41,186 nt of DNA from Candidatus Gastranaerophilales bacterium. Lineage in GTDB: Bacteria > Cyanobacteriota > Vampirovibrionia > Gastranaerophilales > Gastranaerophilaceae. The translations under genes were made by a program, and so were the position numbers. Shown here in pieces: positions 8,492 through 16,631 of this stretch. Within the stretch, counting starts at the first letter, position 1, and every line of letters starts with the position of its first letter. Below the pieces are notes generated by a model. That model ran no database searches and had not been told where the DNA came from. It saw only the letters and a program-made list of their open reading frames with translations. The stretch lies in assembly GCA_947630535.1 (NCBI GenBank), contig CANRHZ010000015.1, positions 1-41,186 of the forward strand, written 5' to 3'.

Positions 8492-9202
8492 TTAACATCC
8501 GCAAGTAAGCCCCGCACATAAATTTATATTTTGCCCCGTTATTCCTTTTGCTTTATCTGAAATTAAGTACAAAACCAAATTTGATATTTCATTTGGCTCG
8601 ATAAACCTTTTTTGAGGAATTATATCAAGGGTTTCTATTTTTTCTTCATTACTTAGAGCAGTGTTTGTTAAATTCGTTTCAACCCATCCCGGAGAAATTG
8701 AATTAACGGTAATATTGTATGGTGCAAGTTCCAGTGCCAAAGATTTGCTAAACCCGTAAAATGCCGACTTTGAGGCAGAATATAAGCTTGCGTATGCTTC
8801 TCCCAGTACACCTGAAATTGAGGATATATTAACAATTCTTCCGAATTTATTTTTTTTCATATCACAAACCATAAGCGAAGTTAAATAGTAATGGGATAAA
8901 AAATTTAAATTAAAAAGTTCCGCCGTCTTTTTTAAATCGGCCTTTTCTATAGGTTCATAAAGGTACTGTCCCGCATTATTTATCAAAATGTCAATTTCGC
9001 CAAAATTTTTCTTTATATAATTGTAAAGAATTTTGACGTTATTAAGGTCTGATAAGTCCGTTTGAAAATAATTTTTATCTTGCATATTGCTTCTTGCGGT
9101 TCTATAGACCTCATATCCTTGATGGATAAGGGTTTTTGATATATCTTCTCCTATGCCCTTGGATGCCCCCGTTATTAAAACTTTTTTATATTGTTTGCCC
9201 AT
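8492..9202 (-). CDS. Short-chain dehydrogenase/reductase (FabG-like)
   Basis: An NAD(P)-dependent SDR oxidoreductase of 236 residues, the classical length. The cofactor motif T-G-A-S-K-G-I-G is at 11-18, N-N-A-G follows near 85, and the catalytic S and Y-x-x-x-K (Y-S-A-S-K) follow in order, with a P-G-W-V-E-T segment after. The substrate cannot be read from sequence: it could be a 3-oxoacyl-ACP reductase or a sugar/alcohol dehydrogenase. The C-terminus contains two Cys around the final Gly (C-G-C end). It stands alone on the minus strand, divergent from the HU gene. Confidence 0.88.
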   Translation of the reverse strand: MGKQYKKVLITGASKGIGEDISKTLIHQGYEVYRTARSNMQDKNYFQTDLSDLNNVKILYNYIKKNFGEIDILINNAGQYLYEPIEKADLKKTAELFNLNFLSHYYLTSLMVCDMKKNKFGRIVNISSISGVLGEAYASLYSASKSAFYGFSKSLALELAPYNITVNSISPGWVETNLTNTALSNEEKIETLDIIPQKRFIEPNEISNLVLYLISDKAKGITGQNINLCAGLTCGC

Positions 9203-9309
9203 TTTTCGTTAACCTGCCTGATTTTAGGCGCATTATACATCTGATTATCCCCATTATAACAGTATATTTGCAAAAATAGTATAATTTTTGTATTTTTTTA
9301 AGAAAAAAC

Positions 9310-9338
9310 TTGCCAATAAAACGAAAATTCAATATAAT
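9310..9338 (+). promoter_or_regulatory. Sigma-70 promoter of the HU gene
   Basis: TTGCCA (9310-9315), exactly 17 bases, then TATAAT (9333-9338). A strong ribosome-binding site (AAAGGGG, near 9352) follows before the ATG at 9365. This is the best consensus promoter I found in the window, as expected for an abundant nucleoid protein. Confidence 0.8.
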
Positions 9339-9364
9339 CAGACACATATAGAAAGGGGTTCACC

Positions 9365-9643
9365 ATGAACAAAGAAGAATTAGTACAAGAAGTTGCTAAA
9401 AAAGCAAAAGTTACACAAAAAGATGCCGCAGAAGTTTTAAACGGCTTCATTGAAACAGTTCAAAAATCAGTTTCTAAAGGACAAAAAGTTACATTAGTTG
9501 GCTTTGGTACTTTTGAATCACGCAAAAGAGCTGCAAGAACAGGCCGCAATCCTCAAACAGGAAAAGAAATTAAAATTGCTGCTAAAACAGTTCCTGCATT
9601 TTCAGCAGGTAAAAAATTCAAAGAACTTGTTAACAAAAAATAG
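9365..9643 (+). CDS. hup: HU-family nucleoid DNA-binding protein
   Basis: A 92-residue histone-like protein that bends and compacts DNA as a dimer. It begins M-N-K-E-E-L-V, has the G-F-G-T-F-E core and the beta-arm R-T-G-R-N-P-Q-T-G-K-E-I, whose Pro intercalates at kinks, and the A-F-S-A-G-K-x-F-K end; all are diagnostic for HU. Length is standard. It is a single-gene unit with its own consensus promoter and terminator. HU versus IHF cannot be settled absolutely, but the sequence is HU-like and no partner gene is adjacent. Confidence 0.96.
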   Translation: MNKEELVQEVAKKAKVTQKDAAEVLNGFIETVQKSVSKGQKVTLVGFGTFESRKRAARTGRNPQTGKEIKIAAKTVPAFSAGKKFKELVNKK

Positions 9644-9662
9644 TCATTTGAATTATAAGTTT

Positions 9663-9692
9663 AAGAAGGGGTCAAAATGCCCCTTCTTTTTA
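9663..9692 (+). terminator. Rho-independent terminator of the HU gene
   Basis: A perfect 9-bp stem AAGAAGGGG / CCCCTTCTT (9663-9671 with 9680-9688), 8-nt loop, followed by T residues. Confidence 0.9.
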
Positions 9693-9739
9693 ATTTCAAA
9701 ATAAAGCAACATAATAACACCTTTTTTATAAACTAACTG

Positions 9740-9919
9740 TTATAAAAGGTCGTTTTTATCCAAATATTCAATCATCCAAAGTTCAAATAACTGAGTTGAT
9801 TTAACTTTGTTAATCTCGCATGCTTTTCTGAATTTTTCTACCAGTTCATCGTTAAGGGTGAGGCTTAATTGTTTGGTTTTGTTTCTTGTTAAGTTGATAA
9901 TTTTTTCGTTTTTACTCAT
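9740..9919 (-). CDS. Small ribbon-helix-helix-type regulator (59 aa)
   Basis: A 59-residue ORF read on the minus strand from the ATG at 9917-9919 to TAA at 9740-9742. It reads M-S-K-N-E-K at the start, then a basic strand ending K-Q-L-S-L-T-L, then two helices (N-D-E-L-V-E-K-F-R-K-A-C-E and S-T-Q-L-F-E-L-W-M-I-E-Y-L). The basic-strand plus two-helix order is that of MetJ/Arc/CopG repressors, which bind DNA as dimers through the strand. No toxin gene lies next to it, so an orphan regulator is more likely than a toxin-antitoxin pair. The ribosome-binding site is weak (GAG). Fold inferred from pattern only. Confidence 0.65.
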   Translation of the reverse strand: MSKNEKIINLTRNKTKQLSLTLNDELVEKFRKACEINKVKSTQLFELWMIEYLDKNDLL

Positions 9920-10046
9920 AGTTTGTAATTCTCAACATCTATCTTGCATTAATTGCTTTTAAGTTTCTAGTGTGCTAATTTACCTAGGTATTTTAATAGC
10001 ATTTCTATTAACTTATATTAATAAATCATTTACTTATTAAAAATTG

Positions 10047-10200
10047 CATGGTAAAATCATCCCTAGAATTATCAGGGTTTCTCATACACAAAAGAAACCC
10101 TTCTTTACAAAAATGGTGAAAGCCACAGAAATTCATTAACTAAACTCTATGCTTAGCTTAATTTCCCCATAAAATACCGACTTAATAAGTCGGCTTTTAT
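10047..10200 (+). ncRNA. Possible small RNA between the RHH gene and thrS
   Basis: No ORF covers this gap. On the plus strand there is a -10-like TGGTAAAAT (10049-10057), then a 9-bp hairpin AGGGTTTCT / AGAAACCCT (10074-10082 with 10093-10101), then a strong terminator (10177-10193). The same TGGTAAAAT also lies just upstream of the SRP RNA. A -35 box is not convincing. I recognise no known RNA family here. Confidence 0.3.
10177..10200. terminator. Bidirectional terminator downstream of thrS
   Basis: Stem CCGACTTA / TAAGTCGG (10177-10193, nearly loopless as drawn so the closing pairs open), with T-rich sequence on both strands. It can end thrS on the minus strand and any plus transcript of the preceding gap. 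Confidence 0.75.
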
Positions 10201-10212
10201 TTTATCGGGGAA

Positions 10213-11991
10213 TTATTGTGCTTTTATTTCTTTTTCACCTTTTGTATGGTTTTCTTCAACAAGTTTTTCAATGAATTCATCCGCTGCCATAGTTCCTATT
10301 TGACCAGCTCCCCTTTTTCTTATTGAAAGGGTGTTATCAGAAAGCTCCTTATCTCCTGCGATTAAAACATAGGGTATTTTTTTATTTTGCAGGTTATCTC
10401 TTATTTTATAATTCATAGATTCGCTTCTGTCGTCAAAAAGAACTCTTAAACCTTTAGAGCGCATTTTGGCATAAACTTTTTCCATATATTCATTGTGTCT
10501 TTCGGATATCGGGACAATTGCTGCCTGATATGGAGCAAGCCAAACGGGGAACGCTCCTGCGTAATGTTCAACAAGGATGCCATGAAATCTTTCCATTGAA
10601 CCGAAAATAACTCTGTGGAGCATAACGGGTGTTTTCATTGTACCGTCTTTATCGACATATTTTAAATCAAATCTTTCGGGCAGGTTAAAATCAAGCTGAA
10701 TTGTAGCGCACTGCCAAGTTCTTCCTATAGCATCTTTAAATTTAAAATCTATTTTAGGCCCGTAAAATGCACCGTCGCCCTCGTTGATGTCATATTTCAT
10801 CCCTCTTTTATCCATTGCTTCTTTTAAGCCGGCTTCCGCTTTTTCCCAATTTTCAAGAGAACCGACATAGCTTTGCGGACGGGTGGATAATTCAACTTCA
10901 AAGGTCATATTAAAGATTTTCATTGCATCCACAACAAAATCAATAATTTCATTTATTTCGTTAACCAATTGCTCGATTGTGCAGAAAATGTGCGCATCAT
11001 CCTGTGTAAACCCTTGTACACGGGTAAGCCCGCCAAGTGCGCCTGATTTTTCTTTTCTGTATACCGTACCAAGTTCTGCCATTCTAATCGGAAGGTCCCT
11101 GTATGAATGACGGCTGCTATTGTATATTAATATATGAAAGGGGCAATTCATGGGCTTTATAATAAATTGCTCATCTTCTTCGTTTTCTTTTTGTACAAAA
11201 AACATATTTTCTCTGTAATGGTCAATATGCCCTGAAATTTCCCAGAGTTTTGATTTAGCAATGTGCGGGGTGTTAACTATAACATATCCTCTTTTTCTGT
11301 GTTCTTCTCTCCAGTAGTTTTCAATATTTTCCCTTACAACGGCAAGGTTTGGATGCCAAAGTACAAGTCCGGAGCCAATTTCATCATGAATTGAGAATAA
11401 ATCCAGCTGAGTACCGAGTTTTCTGTGGTCCCTTTTTTTGGCTTCTTCAACCATTGTAATATATGAGTTTAAATCTTCTTTAGTTAAAAATGCAGTTGCA
11501 TAAATCCTTTGGAGCATTTTATTTTTTGCATCTCCTCTCCAATAAGCACCTGCAACGGAAAGAAGTTTAAAGGCTTTAATGGGTCTTGTATTTTCAAGGT
11601 GCGGGCCTGCGCATAAATCGTTAAAAAGGACATTTCCGTCTTTATCTTTAGTAAGATACAGGGTGGGTTTATCATTTTTGTGTTCTTCAAGAAGCTCTGC
11701 TTTATAAATTTCACCTTGTGATTTAAATTCGTCTATTTGGGCTTGAACATCTTCTATATAGTGTTTTTCAAAGCTTAAATCCATTTTAATAAGACGTTTC
11801 ATTTCATCTTCGATTTTTTTTAGGTCGTCATCCGTTAAATTAACCCCTTCAATATCAAAATCGTAGTAAAAACCGTTATCAATAGCGGGGCCTATTGCAA
11901 GTTTTGCATTGGGGTAAATATTTTGAACCGCTTGCGCCATAATGTGTGAGCAAGAGTGCCTAAGGGTGTGTAAATCAATATCCTTTTCCAT
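10213..11991 (-). CDS. thrS: Threonyl-tRNA synthetase lacking the N-terminal TGS domain
   Basis: Charges tRNA-Thr with threonine and edits mischarged Ser-tRNA. It has 592 residues against about 640 for the usual bacterial form. The protein starts directly in the editing domain (H-T-L-R-H-S-C-S-H near 8-16), so the roughly 60-residue TGS domain is absent; I see no upstream in-frame extension. The class II core shows motif 2 (R-x-E-K-S-G-A-L-G-G-L-x-R), zinc ligands in M-N-C-P-F-H, D-D-A-H and L-H-R, and the anticodon-binding domain from about 490. It is preceded by a 370-bp gap without a visible T-box. Monocistronic with a terminator close behind. The assignment is firm. Confidence 0.96.
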   Translation of the reverse strand: MEKDIDLHTLRHSCSHIMAQAVQNIYPNAKLAIGPAIDNGFYYDFDIEGVNLTDDDLKKIEDEMKRLIKMDLSFEKHYIEDVQAQIDEFKSQGEIYKAELLEEHKNDKPTLYLTKDKDGNVLFNDLCAGPHLENTRPIKAFKLLSVAGAYWRGDAKNKMLQRIYATAFLTKEDLNSYITMVEEAKKRDHRKLGTQLDLFSIHDEIGSGLVLWHPNLAVVRENIENYWREEHRKRGYVIVNTPHIAKSKLWEISGHIDHYRENMFFVQKENEEDEQFIIKPMNCPFHILIYNSSRHSYRDLPIRMAELGTVYRKEKSGALGGLTRVQGFTQDDAHIFCTIEQLVNEINEIIDFVVDAMKIFNMTFEVELSTRPQSYVGSLENWEKAEAGLKEAMDKRGMKYDINEGDGAFYGPKIDFKFKDAIGRTWQCATIQLDFNLPERFDLKYVDKDGTMKTPVMLHRVIFGSMERFHGILVEHYAGAFPVWLAPYQAAIVPISERHNEYMEKVYAKMRSKGLRVLFDDRSESMNYKIRDNLQNKKIPYVLIAGDKELSDNTLSIRKRGAGQIGTMAADEFIEKLVEENHTKGEKEIKAQ

Positions 11992-12340
11992 TTATGCTTC
12001 CTTTAAAATCTATATCAAAATTCTATCATGGAAAAAATTATAGGGTATAAAGATTATGTAAAATTAACTTTGATTTTCAATCTTTAAAAAACGCACAAAC
12101 TTAAAACAAACAAAATTTTATTCGTATGTAAAATTTAGGAACAACTTAATTATTCCGTTTAATATGGTTGATAATATTATGAATTGCCTTTTTTCGTTTT
12201 AAGATAATTAAACAACTTCAAAAGCGGTTTTGATTTAGTGTGTTGTTTAGCATATATACAAATTCAATGTTAAATAGCTTTCCCAACAAAACCGACTTTA
12301 AATACAATATAAAAAGCCTGTAATAAAAAACCGAAAATAC
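11992..12340. other. Intergenic gap upstream of thrS
   Basis: About 350 AT-rich bases. I find no credible ORF, no T-box leader signature (no specifier/AGGGUGG-type box) and no tRNA. It presumably holds the thrS promoter, which I cannot place confidently. Confidence 0.5.
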
Positions 12341-12341
12341 T

Positions 12342-12366
12342 AAAAAAGGGTATATACCCTTTTTTA
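12342..12366 (-). terminator. Terminator of the tRNA-Ser gene
   Basis: Palindrome AAAAAAGGGTATATACCCTT followed by further T, symmetrical on both strands, located 9 bases beyond the tRNA 3' end. Confidence 0.75.
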
Positions 12367-12374
12367 TTCAAATT

Positions 12375-12463
12375 CGGAGAAAGAGGGATTCGAACCCTCG
12401 ATGCAGATTACTCCACATAACACCTTAGCAGGGTGCCGCCTTCAGCCACTCGGCCATTTCTCC
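12375..12463 (-). tRNA. tRNA-Ser(GCT)
   Basis: An 89-base class II tRNA on the minus strand. The acceptor stem GGAGAAA / TTTCTCC with G discriminator closes; the D arm begins TGGCCGAGTGG; the anticodon stem-loop CACCCTGCTAAGGTG places GCT, reading AGC and AGT serine codons; a long variable arm follows as in all tRNA-Ser; the T arm is GAGGG-TTCGAAT-CCCTC. CCA is not encoded. Confidence 0.95.
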
Positions 12464-12704
12464 GCATATTATCATTAAACTATTCTTTTATATTATCATA
12501 AATGTGATTTTAATCAACAACTACAAAATGCCCGAAGCGAATTCATAAATATTACGGAATGTAAAGATAGAATAGGAAAAATTCATGTTTTCTGTATAAT
12601 AAACAATGGGATAAATAATACAAAAGTATTAGTTAAAACTATTTACCTTACTGTTTTTGTGTTATTATCTGACTATTAGAGTTAGTGTAATAAAGGATTT
12701 AAAT

Positions 12705-14399
12705 ATGGCTTTACCAAACGTAGCATACTTCTCAATGGAAATTGCAATGGACCAATCTTTGGCAACTTATTCGGGCGGCCTTGGTTTTCTTGCAGGTTCT
12801 CATATGCAGTCGGCAGGATATTTGCAAATGCCGATGGTAGGGGTTACAATGCTTTGGTCTTTCGGATATTACGACCAGAGAATTAACGAAAACGGCGAAG
12901 TTGAAGTCGCTTATATAAGAAAACATTATGACTTTTTAACGGATATAAATGTTCAAACAACGGTTAAAATATTTGGGGAAGATGTTACGGTTAAGGCATT
13001 TCTTGTTGACCCGAAACTCTTTGGAACATGCCCCGTTTATCTTTTAACAACTGATATAGAAGGCAATTCCGAATGGGCAAGAAAAATTTCCCACAAACTC
13101 TATGACGGAGATGAAAAAATCCGTGTGGCACAGGAAACCGTTCTTGGTATCGGCGGGATAAGAATTCTTCAAGCGGTAGGATACCCGTTTGATGTTGTTC
13201 ATATGAATGAAGGCCACGCACTTCCCGCTGCTTTTGAACTTTTAAGACAGTATAACGGCGATTTAAATGCGGTTAAAAGAAAAACCGTATTCACAACCCA
13301 CACTCCGGTTGCCGCAGGAAACGAAGTTCATTGGGTTGATACCCTTCTTGAATCCGGATTTTTCTCAGGTTGTTCAAGAGAAAGAGCGGTTGAATTGGGC
13401 GGGGAAAACTTCTCTCTTACGGTTGCAGCACTTAGAATGAGCAGAATTGCAAACGCAGTTTCTCAGCTCCACGGCCTTGTTGCAAATAAGATGTGGGAAT
13501 GGGTACTAGGAAGATGCCCGATTAGAGCCATTACTAATGCCGTAAATCAGCACTACTGGCAAGACCCGAGAATTGCATCCGCTGAAACAGACGAGGAACT
13601 TTTAAATGCAAAAATTGAAATGAAAAAGGATTTATTCCAATACATTTCGGATACTCAAGGTAAACGCTTTGACCCCAACGTCTTAACAATTACGTGGGCA
13701 AGAAGATTTGCCGATTATAAACGTGCTTGGCTTATTTTAATGGATAAACCCCGCATTGAAAAACTTTTAAATGAAAACAAGGTTCAATTAATCTTTGCAG
13801 GTAAATTCCACCCTGATGATACAATGGGCAAAGAGATGTTTAACAAGATTTTAAAAGAATCTTACAGTTTGAAAAATGTTGTAGTGCTCCCCGGATACGA
13901 ACTTGCACTTTCCGCTAAGCTTAAAAAAGGTTCTGATATTTGGTTAAATACCCCCTTAAGACCTTTTGAAGCATCGGGAACTTCAGGCATGAGCGCAAAT
14001 ATGAACGGTGCGCTTCACTTCTCAACCTATGACGGTTGGACGGTTGAAGGTACATTCCCCGGAATTAACGGCTATACGGTTGAGTACCCCGGTTTGGATG
14101 ATGACATTCCATGGGAAGAAAGACATTGGAAAGACCACCAGTGCGTTATGGATACATTGGAAAATGAAATTATTCCAACCTACTATGATAACAGAAAAGA
14201 ATGGGCAAGACTTGTCCGTCAGGCAAAAAGAACCTCTGAGGCATACTTTAACTCTGACAGAATGGTTATTGAATATTATAACAGAGTATATAAACCTATT
14301 GCCCATGGCGGTGTTCAAGCGGGTGAAGAAGAAAAGTCCGACGTTAAAATCGCAGAAAACCCGAATTTGGATGCTTGGACTTATTCAAATATAAAATAA
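12705..14399 (+). CDS. Alpha-glucan phosphorylase-like protein (GT35) with Ser at the PLP-lysine position
   Basis: A 564-residue protein aligned by eye to the short alpha-glucan phosphorylase family (the TIGR02094 type), which normally releases glucose-1-phosphate from glycogen or maltodextrin using pyridoxal phosphate. Recognisable blocks: Y-F-S-M-E near the start with Y-S-G-G-L-G-F-L-A-G, H-M-N-E-G-H-A, T-T-H-T-P-V-A-A-G, A-R-R-F-A-D-Y-K-R, F-A-G-K-F-H-P and R-P-F-E-A-S-G-T-S-G-M. The next residue, Lys in the family and the Schiff-base partner of PLP, is Ser430 here (AGC at 13992-13994). The enzyme may therefore not bind PLP and may do another glycosyl transfer. I start at ATG 12705 (AAGGA upstream), not at the upstream in-frame start. 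Followed by a strong terminator. Confidence 0.85.
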   Translation: MALPNVAYFSMEIAMDQSLATYSGGLGFLAGSHMQSAGYLQMPMVGVTMLWSFGYYDQRINENGEVEVAYIRKHYDFLTDINVQTTVKIFGEDVTVKAFLVDPKLFGTCPVYLLTTDIEGNSEWARKISHKLYDGDEKIRVAQETVLGIGGIRILQAVGYPFDVVHMNEGHALPAAFELLRQYNGDLNAVKRKTVFTTHTPVAAGNEVHWVDTLLESGFFSGCSRERAVELGGENFSLTVAALRMSRIANAVSQLHGLVANKMWEWVLGRCPIRAITNAVNQHYWQDPRIASAETDEELLNAKIEMKKDLFQYISDTQGKRFDPNVLTITWARRFADYKRAWLILMDKPRIEKLLNENKVQLIFAGKFHPDDTMGKEMFNKILKESYSLKNVVVLPGYELALSAKLKKGSDIWLNTPLRPFEASGTSGMSANMNGALHFSTYDGWTVEGTFPGINGYTVEYPGLDDDIPWEERHWKDHQCVMDTLENEIIPTYYDNRKEWARLVRQAKRTSEAYFNSDRMVIEYYNRVYKPIAHGGVQAGEEEKSDVKIAENPNLDAWTYSNIK

Positions 14400-14405
14400 A
14401 AATCT

Positions 14406-14436
14406 AAAAGCCCCTTAAAATTAAGGGGCTTTTATT
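14406..14436 (+). terminator. Rho-independent terminator after the glucan phosphorylase-like gene
   Basis: Stem AAAAGCCCCTT / AAGGGGCTTTT with a short AAAATT loop and a T tail, 7 bases after the stop codon. Confidence 0.9.
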
Positions 14437-14545
14437 ATATCAATCGGACTAAAAATATTTTATAACCCCCCCTTTTTTATACAAATAATTTTAAAATCAA
14501 AGTATTTTTGTTTTATAATTTATTTGTTATCTAAAAGGATTAAAT

Positions 14546-16018
14546 ATGGAATTTAGACCCTCATACACCGAAGCGGTTAAATTAATCGGCAAATATAAAA
14601 CAATCCCTGTTTGCCTTGAGATATTTTCGGATTATAAAACCCCCGTTGAAGTATTAAAGCTTTTAAAAGAAACGGGACACCACTGTTTTTTGTTGGAAAG
14701 TGCTCAAAAGTCAAGAAAATTCGGGAGATATTCTTTTTTGGGGTTTAATCCAAACCTTGAATTGAGTTTAATAAATAATAAGCTCACCATAAAAGAAAAT
14801 GACAAAACGGAAGAATTTGAAACAGACACCCCTCAAGATTTTATAAAAAAGATAATTGATGAAAATAAATCCCCCTCTTTTGATTACCTTCCGCCATTTT
14901 CAGGAGGACTTGTGGGGTATTTTTCATACGATTTCATAAAATACAAAGAACCCAAATTGAAATTGGATGCAAAAGATGAAGAAAACTTTAAAGACCTCGA
15001 TTTAATGCTTTTTGATAAGGTTATTGCATTTGATAATTTAAGACAAAAAATAATGATTATCGTAAATATAAAAACCGATAATCTTGAAGAAAATTATGAA
15101 AACGCAATTTTAACCATATCTGAAATAGCTGAAATGATTAAAAAAACCTACCCCAAAAAAGATTACAGAGGCAAATTAAAATCTGATTTCAAACCGCTTT
15201 TTTCAAAAGACGAATTCATAAAGATGGTTGAAAAGGCAAAAAACTATATTATTGAGGGAGATATTTTTCAGGTTGTTCTCTCAAACAGGCTTGAAGCGGA
15301 TTATGAAGGAAGCCTTTTAAACACATACCGTTATTTAAGAACGACAAACCCTTCTCCTTATATGTTCTATTTTTCTTCGGAAGATTTAGAAATTGCGGGG
15401 GCTTCTCCCGAAACGCTGGTAAAACTTCAGGGAGATGAGCTTTATACCTTCCCCCTTGCAGGCACCCGCCCCAGAGGAAAAACCGAAAAAGAAGATATGG
15501 AGCTTGAAATTGAACTTATTCAAGACGAAAAAGAACTTGCAGAGCACAATATGCTTGTTGACCTCGGCAGAAACGATTTGGGAAAAATTGCAAAATTCAA
15601 TACCGTTGAAGTTGAAAAGTATATGAGTGTGGAAAAATTTTCCCATGTTATGCATATAGGTTCTACTATTAAAGCTATTATCAGGGATGATAAATCAGCA
15701 ACGGATGCCGTTTATTCGGTTCTTCCCGCAGGAACACTGTCGGGCGCCCCAAAAATCAGGGCAATGGAGATAATAAACGAACTTGAAAACAACAAAAGAG
15801 GAATATACGGAGGCGCTATCGGCTATATAGATTTAAGGGGTAATTTAGATACATGTATTGCAATAAGAATAGCATACAAGAAAAATAACAAAGTCTTTAT
15901 TCGTTCGGGCGCAGGCATTGTATATGACAGTATCCCGAATAATGAATATCAAGAAACCTTAAATAAAGCCCGTGCGGTTGTTGATGCCCTTAAACTGTCC
16001 GAGGGGGAGGATTTATGA
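14546..16018 (+). CDS. trpE: Anthranilate synthase component I
   Basis: Converts chorismate plus ammonia to anthranilate, the first step of tryptophan synthesis. It has 490 residues, the usual size. The N-terminal regulatory domain begins around residues 20-60 with L-L-E-S-A, part of the tryptophan feedback site; the chorismate-binding domain carries I-x-E-G-D-I-F-Q-V-V-L-S, P-Y-M-F-Y, G-A-S-P-E and L-A-G-T-R-P-R-G, and the H-V-M-H and A-G-T-L-S-G-A-P-K-I-R-A-M-E blocks. Stop and start of trpG overlap in ATGA, so the two subunits are translationally coupled. No leader peptide or Trp-rich attenuator is visible in the 145-bp upstream gap. Aminodeoxychorismate synthase (PabB) is the alternative, less likely. 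Confidence 0.92.
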   Translation: MEFRPSYTEAVKLIGKYKTIPVCLEIFSDYKTPVEVLKLLKETGHHCFLLESAQKSRKFGRYSFLGFNPNLELSLINNKLTIKENDKTEEFETDTPQDFIKKIIDENKSPSFDYLPPFSGGLVGYFSYDFIKYKEPKLKLDAKDEENFKDLDLMLFDKVIAFDNLRQKIMIIVNIKTDNLEENYENAILTISEIAEMIKKTYPKKDYRGKLKSDFKPLFSKDEFIKMVEKAKNYIIEGDIFQVVLSNRLEADYEGSLLNTYRYLRTTNPSPYMFYFSSEDLEIAGASPETLVKLQGDELYTFPLAGTRPRGKTEKEDMELEIELIQDEKELAEHNMLVDLGRNDLGKIAKFNTVEVEKYMSVEKFSHVMHIGSTIKAIIRDDKSATDAVYSVLPAGTLSGAPKIRAMEIINELENNKRGIYGGAIGYIDLRGNLDTCIAIRIAYKKNNKVFIRSGAGIVYDSIPNNEYQETLNKARAVVDALKLSEGEDL

Positions 16019-16578
16019 TTCTTTTAATTGATAACTATGACAGTTTTGTATATAATCTCTTTCAAATGATAGGGGGAATTGACCCTGATATAAAGGTTGT
16101 AAGAAATGATGAAGTGACCCTTGATGAAATTGAAAAAATGAACCCTGATAAAATCATAATTTCTCCGGGCCCAAAACGTCCTAAAGATGCCGGAATTTCA
16201 ATTGAAGTTGTTAAAAAATTTGCGCCTAAAATCCCTATTTTGGGTGTTTGTCTGGGGCATCAGGTTATAGGAGAAGCCTATGGCGGGGTAATTACTTATG
16301 CAAAAAAAGTTATGCACGGCAAAACCTCGGAAATTAAAATATATAACGAATGCAAAATTTTTAAAGGGCTCCCGCCCGAAATTGAAGTCGGAAGGTATCA
16401 TTCCCTTTCAATAGATTCTAAAACTCTCCCCAAAGAGCTTATGGCAATTGCTTGGACATACGATAATGAGATAATGGCAGTTAAACATAAAAACTATGAA
16501 ACATACGGTGTTCAGTTTCACCCTGAATCAATTCTAACCCCATTTGGCATTGACATTTTTAAAAATTTTCTTAAATAA
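16015..16578 (+). CDS. trpG: Anthranilate synthase component II, glutamine amidotransferase
   Basis: A class I glutamine amidotransferase of 187 residues that delivers ammonia from glutamine to TrpE. The triad is visible: Cys79 in G-V-C-L-G-H-Q, and His169/Glu171 in F-H-P-E-S. It begins inside the trpE stop codon (4-base overlap). In many bacteria one such subunit also serves aminodeoxychorismate synthase (folate); that is possible here since no pabA is in the window. Length and motifs are complete. Confidence 0.93.
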   Translation: MILLIDNYDSFVYNLFQMIGGIDPDIKVVRNDEVTLDEIEKMNPDKIIISPGPKRPKDAGISIEVVKKFAPKIPILGVCLGHQVIGEAYGGVITYAKKVMHGKTSEIKIYNECKIFKGLPPEIEVGRYHSLSIDSKTLPKELMAIAWTYDNEIMAVKHKNYETYGVQFHPESILTPFGIDIFKNFLK

Positions 16579-16631
16579 CTCCTTTTTTATGGTATCATTT
16601 ATCCGATAATATCTTGGGAGAACTTATATTT

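Noticed and set aside
11992-12340. T-box or threonine attenuator before thrS
   Set aside because: I looked for the specifier stem and AGGGUGG-like T-box sequence and found neither.
14008-14394. Long plus-strand ORF (128 codons) inside the phosphorylase-like gene
   Set aside because: Out-of-frame shadow of a well-conserved coding region.
14461-14480. C7-T6 tract upstream of trpE as a phase-variation switch
   Set aside because: Short, intergenic and not placed between a recognisable -35 and -10.
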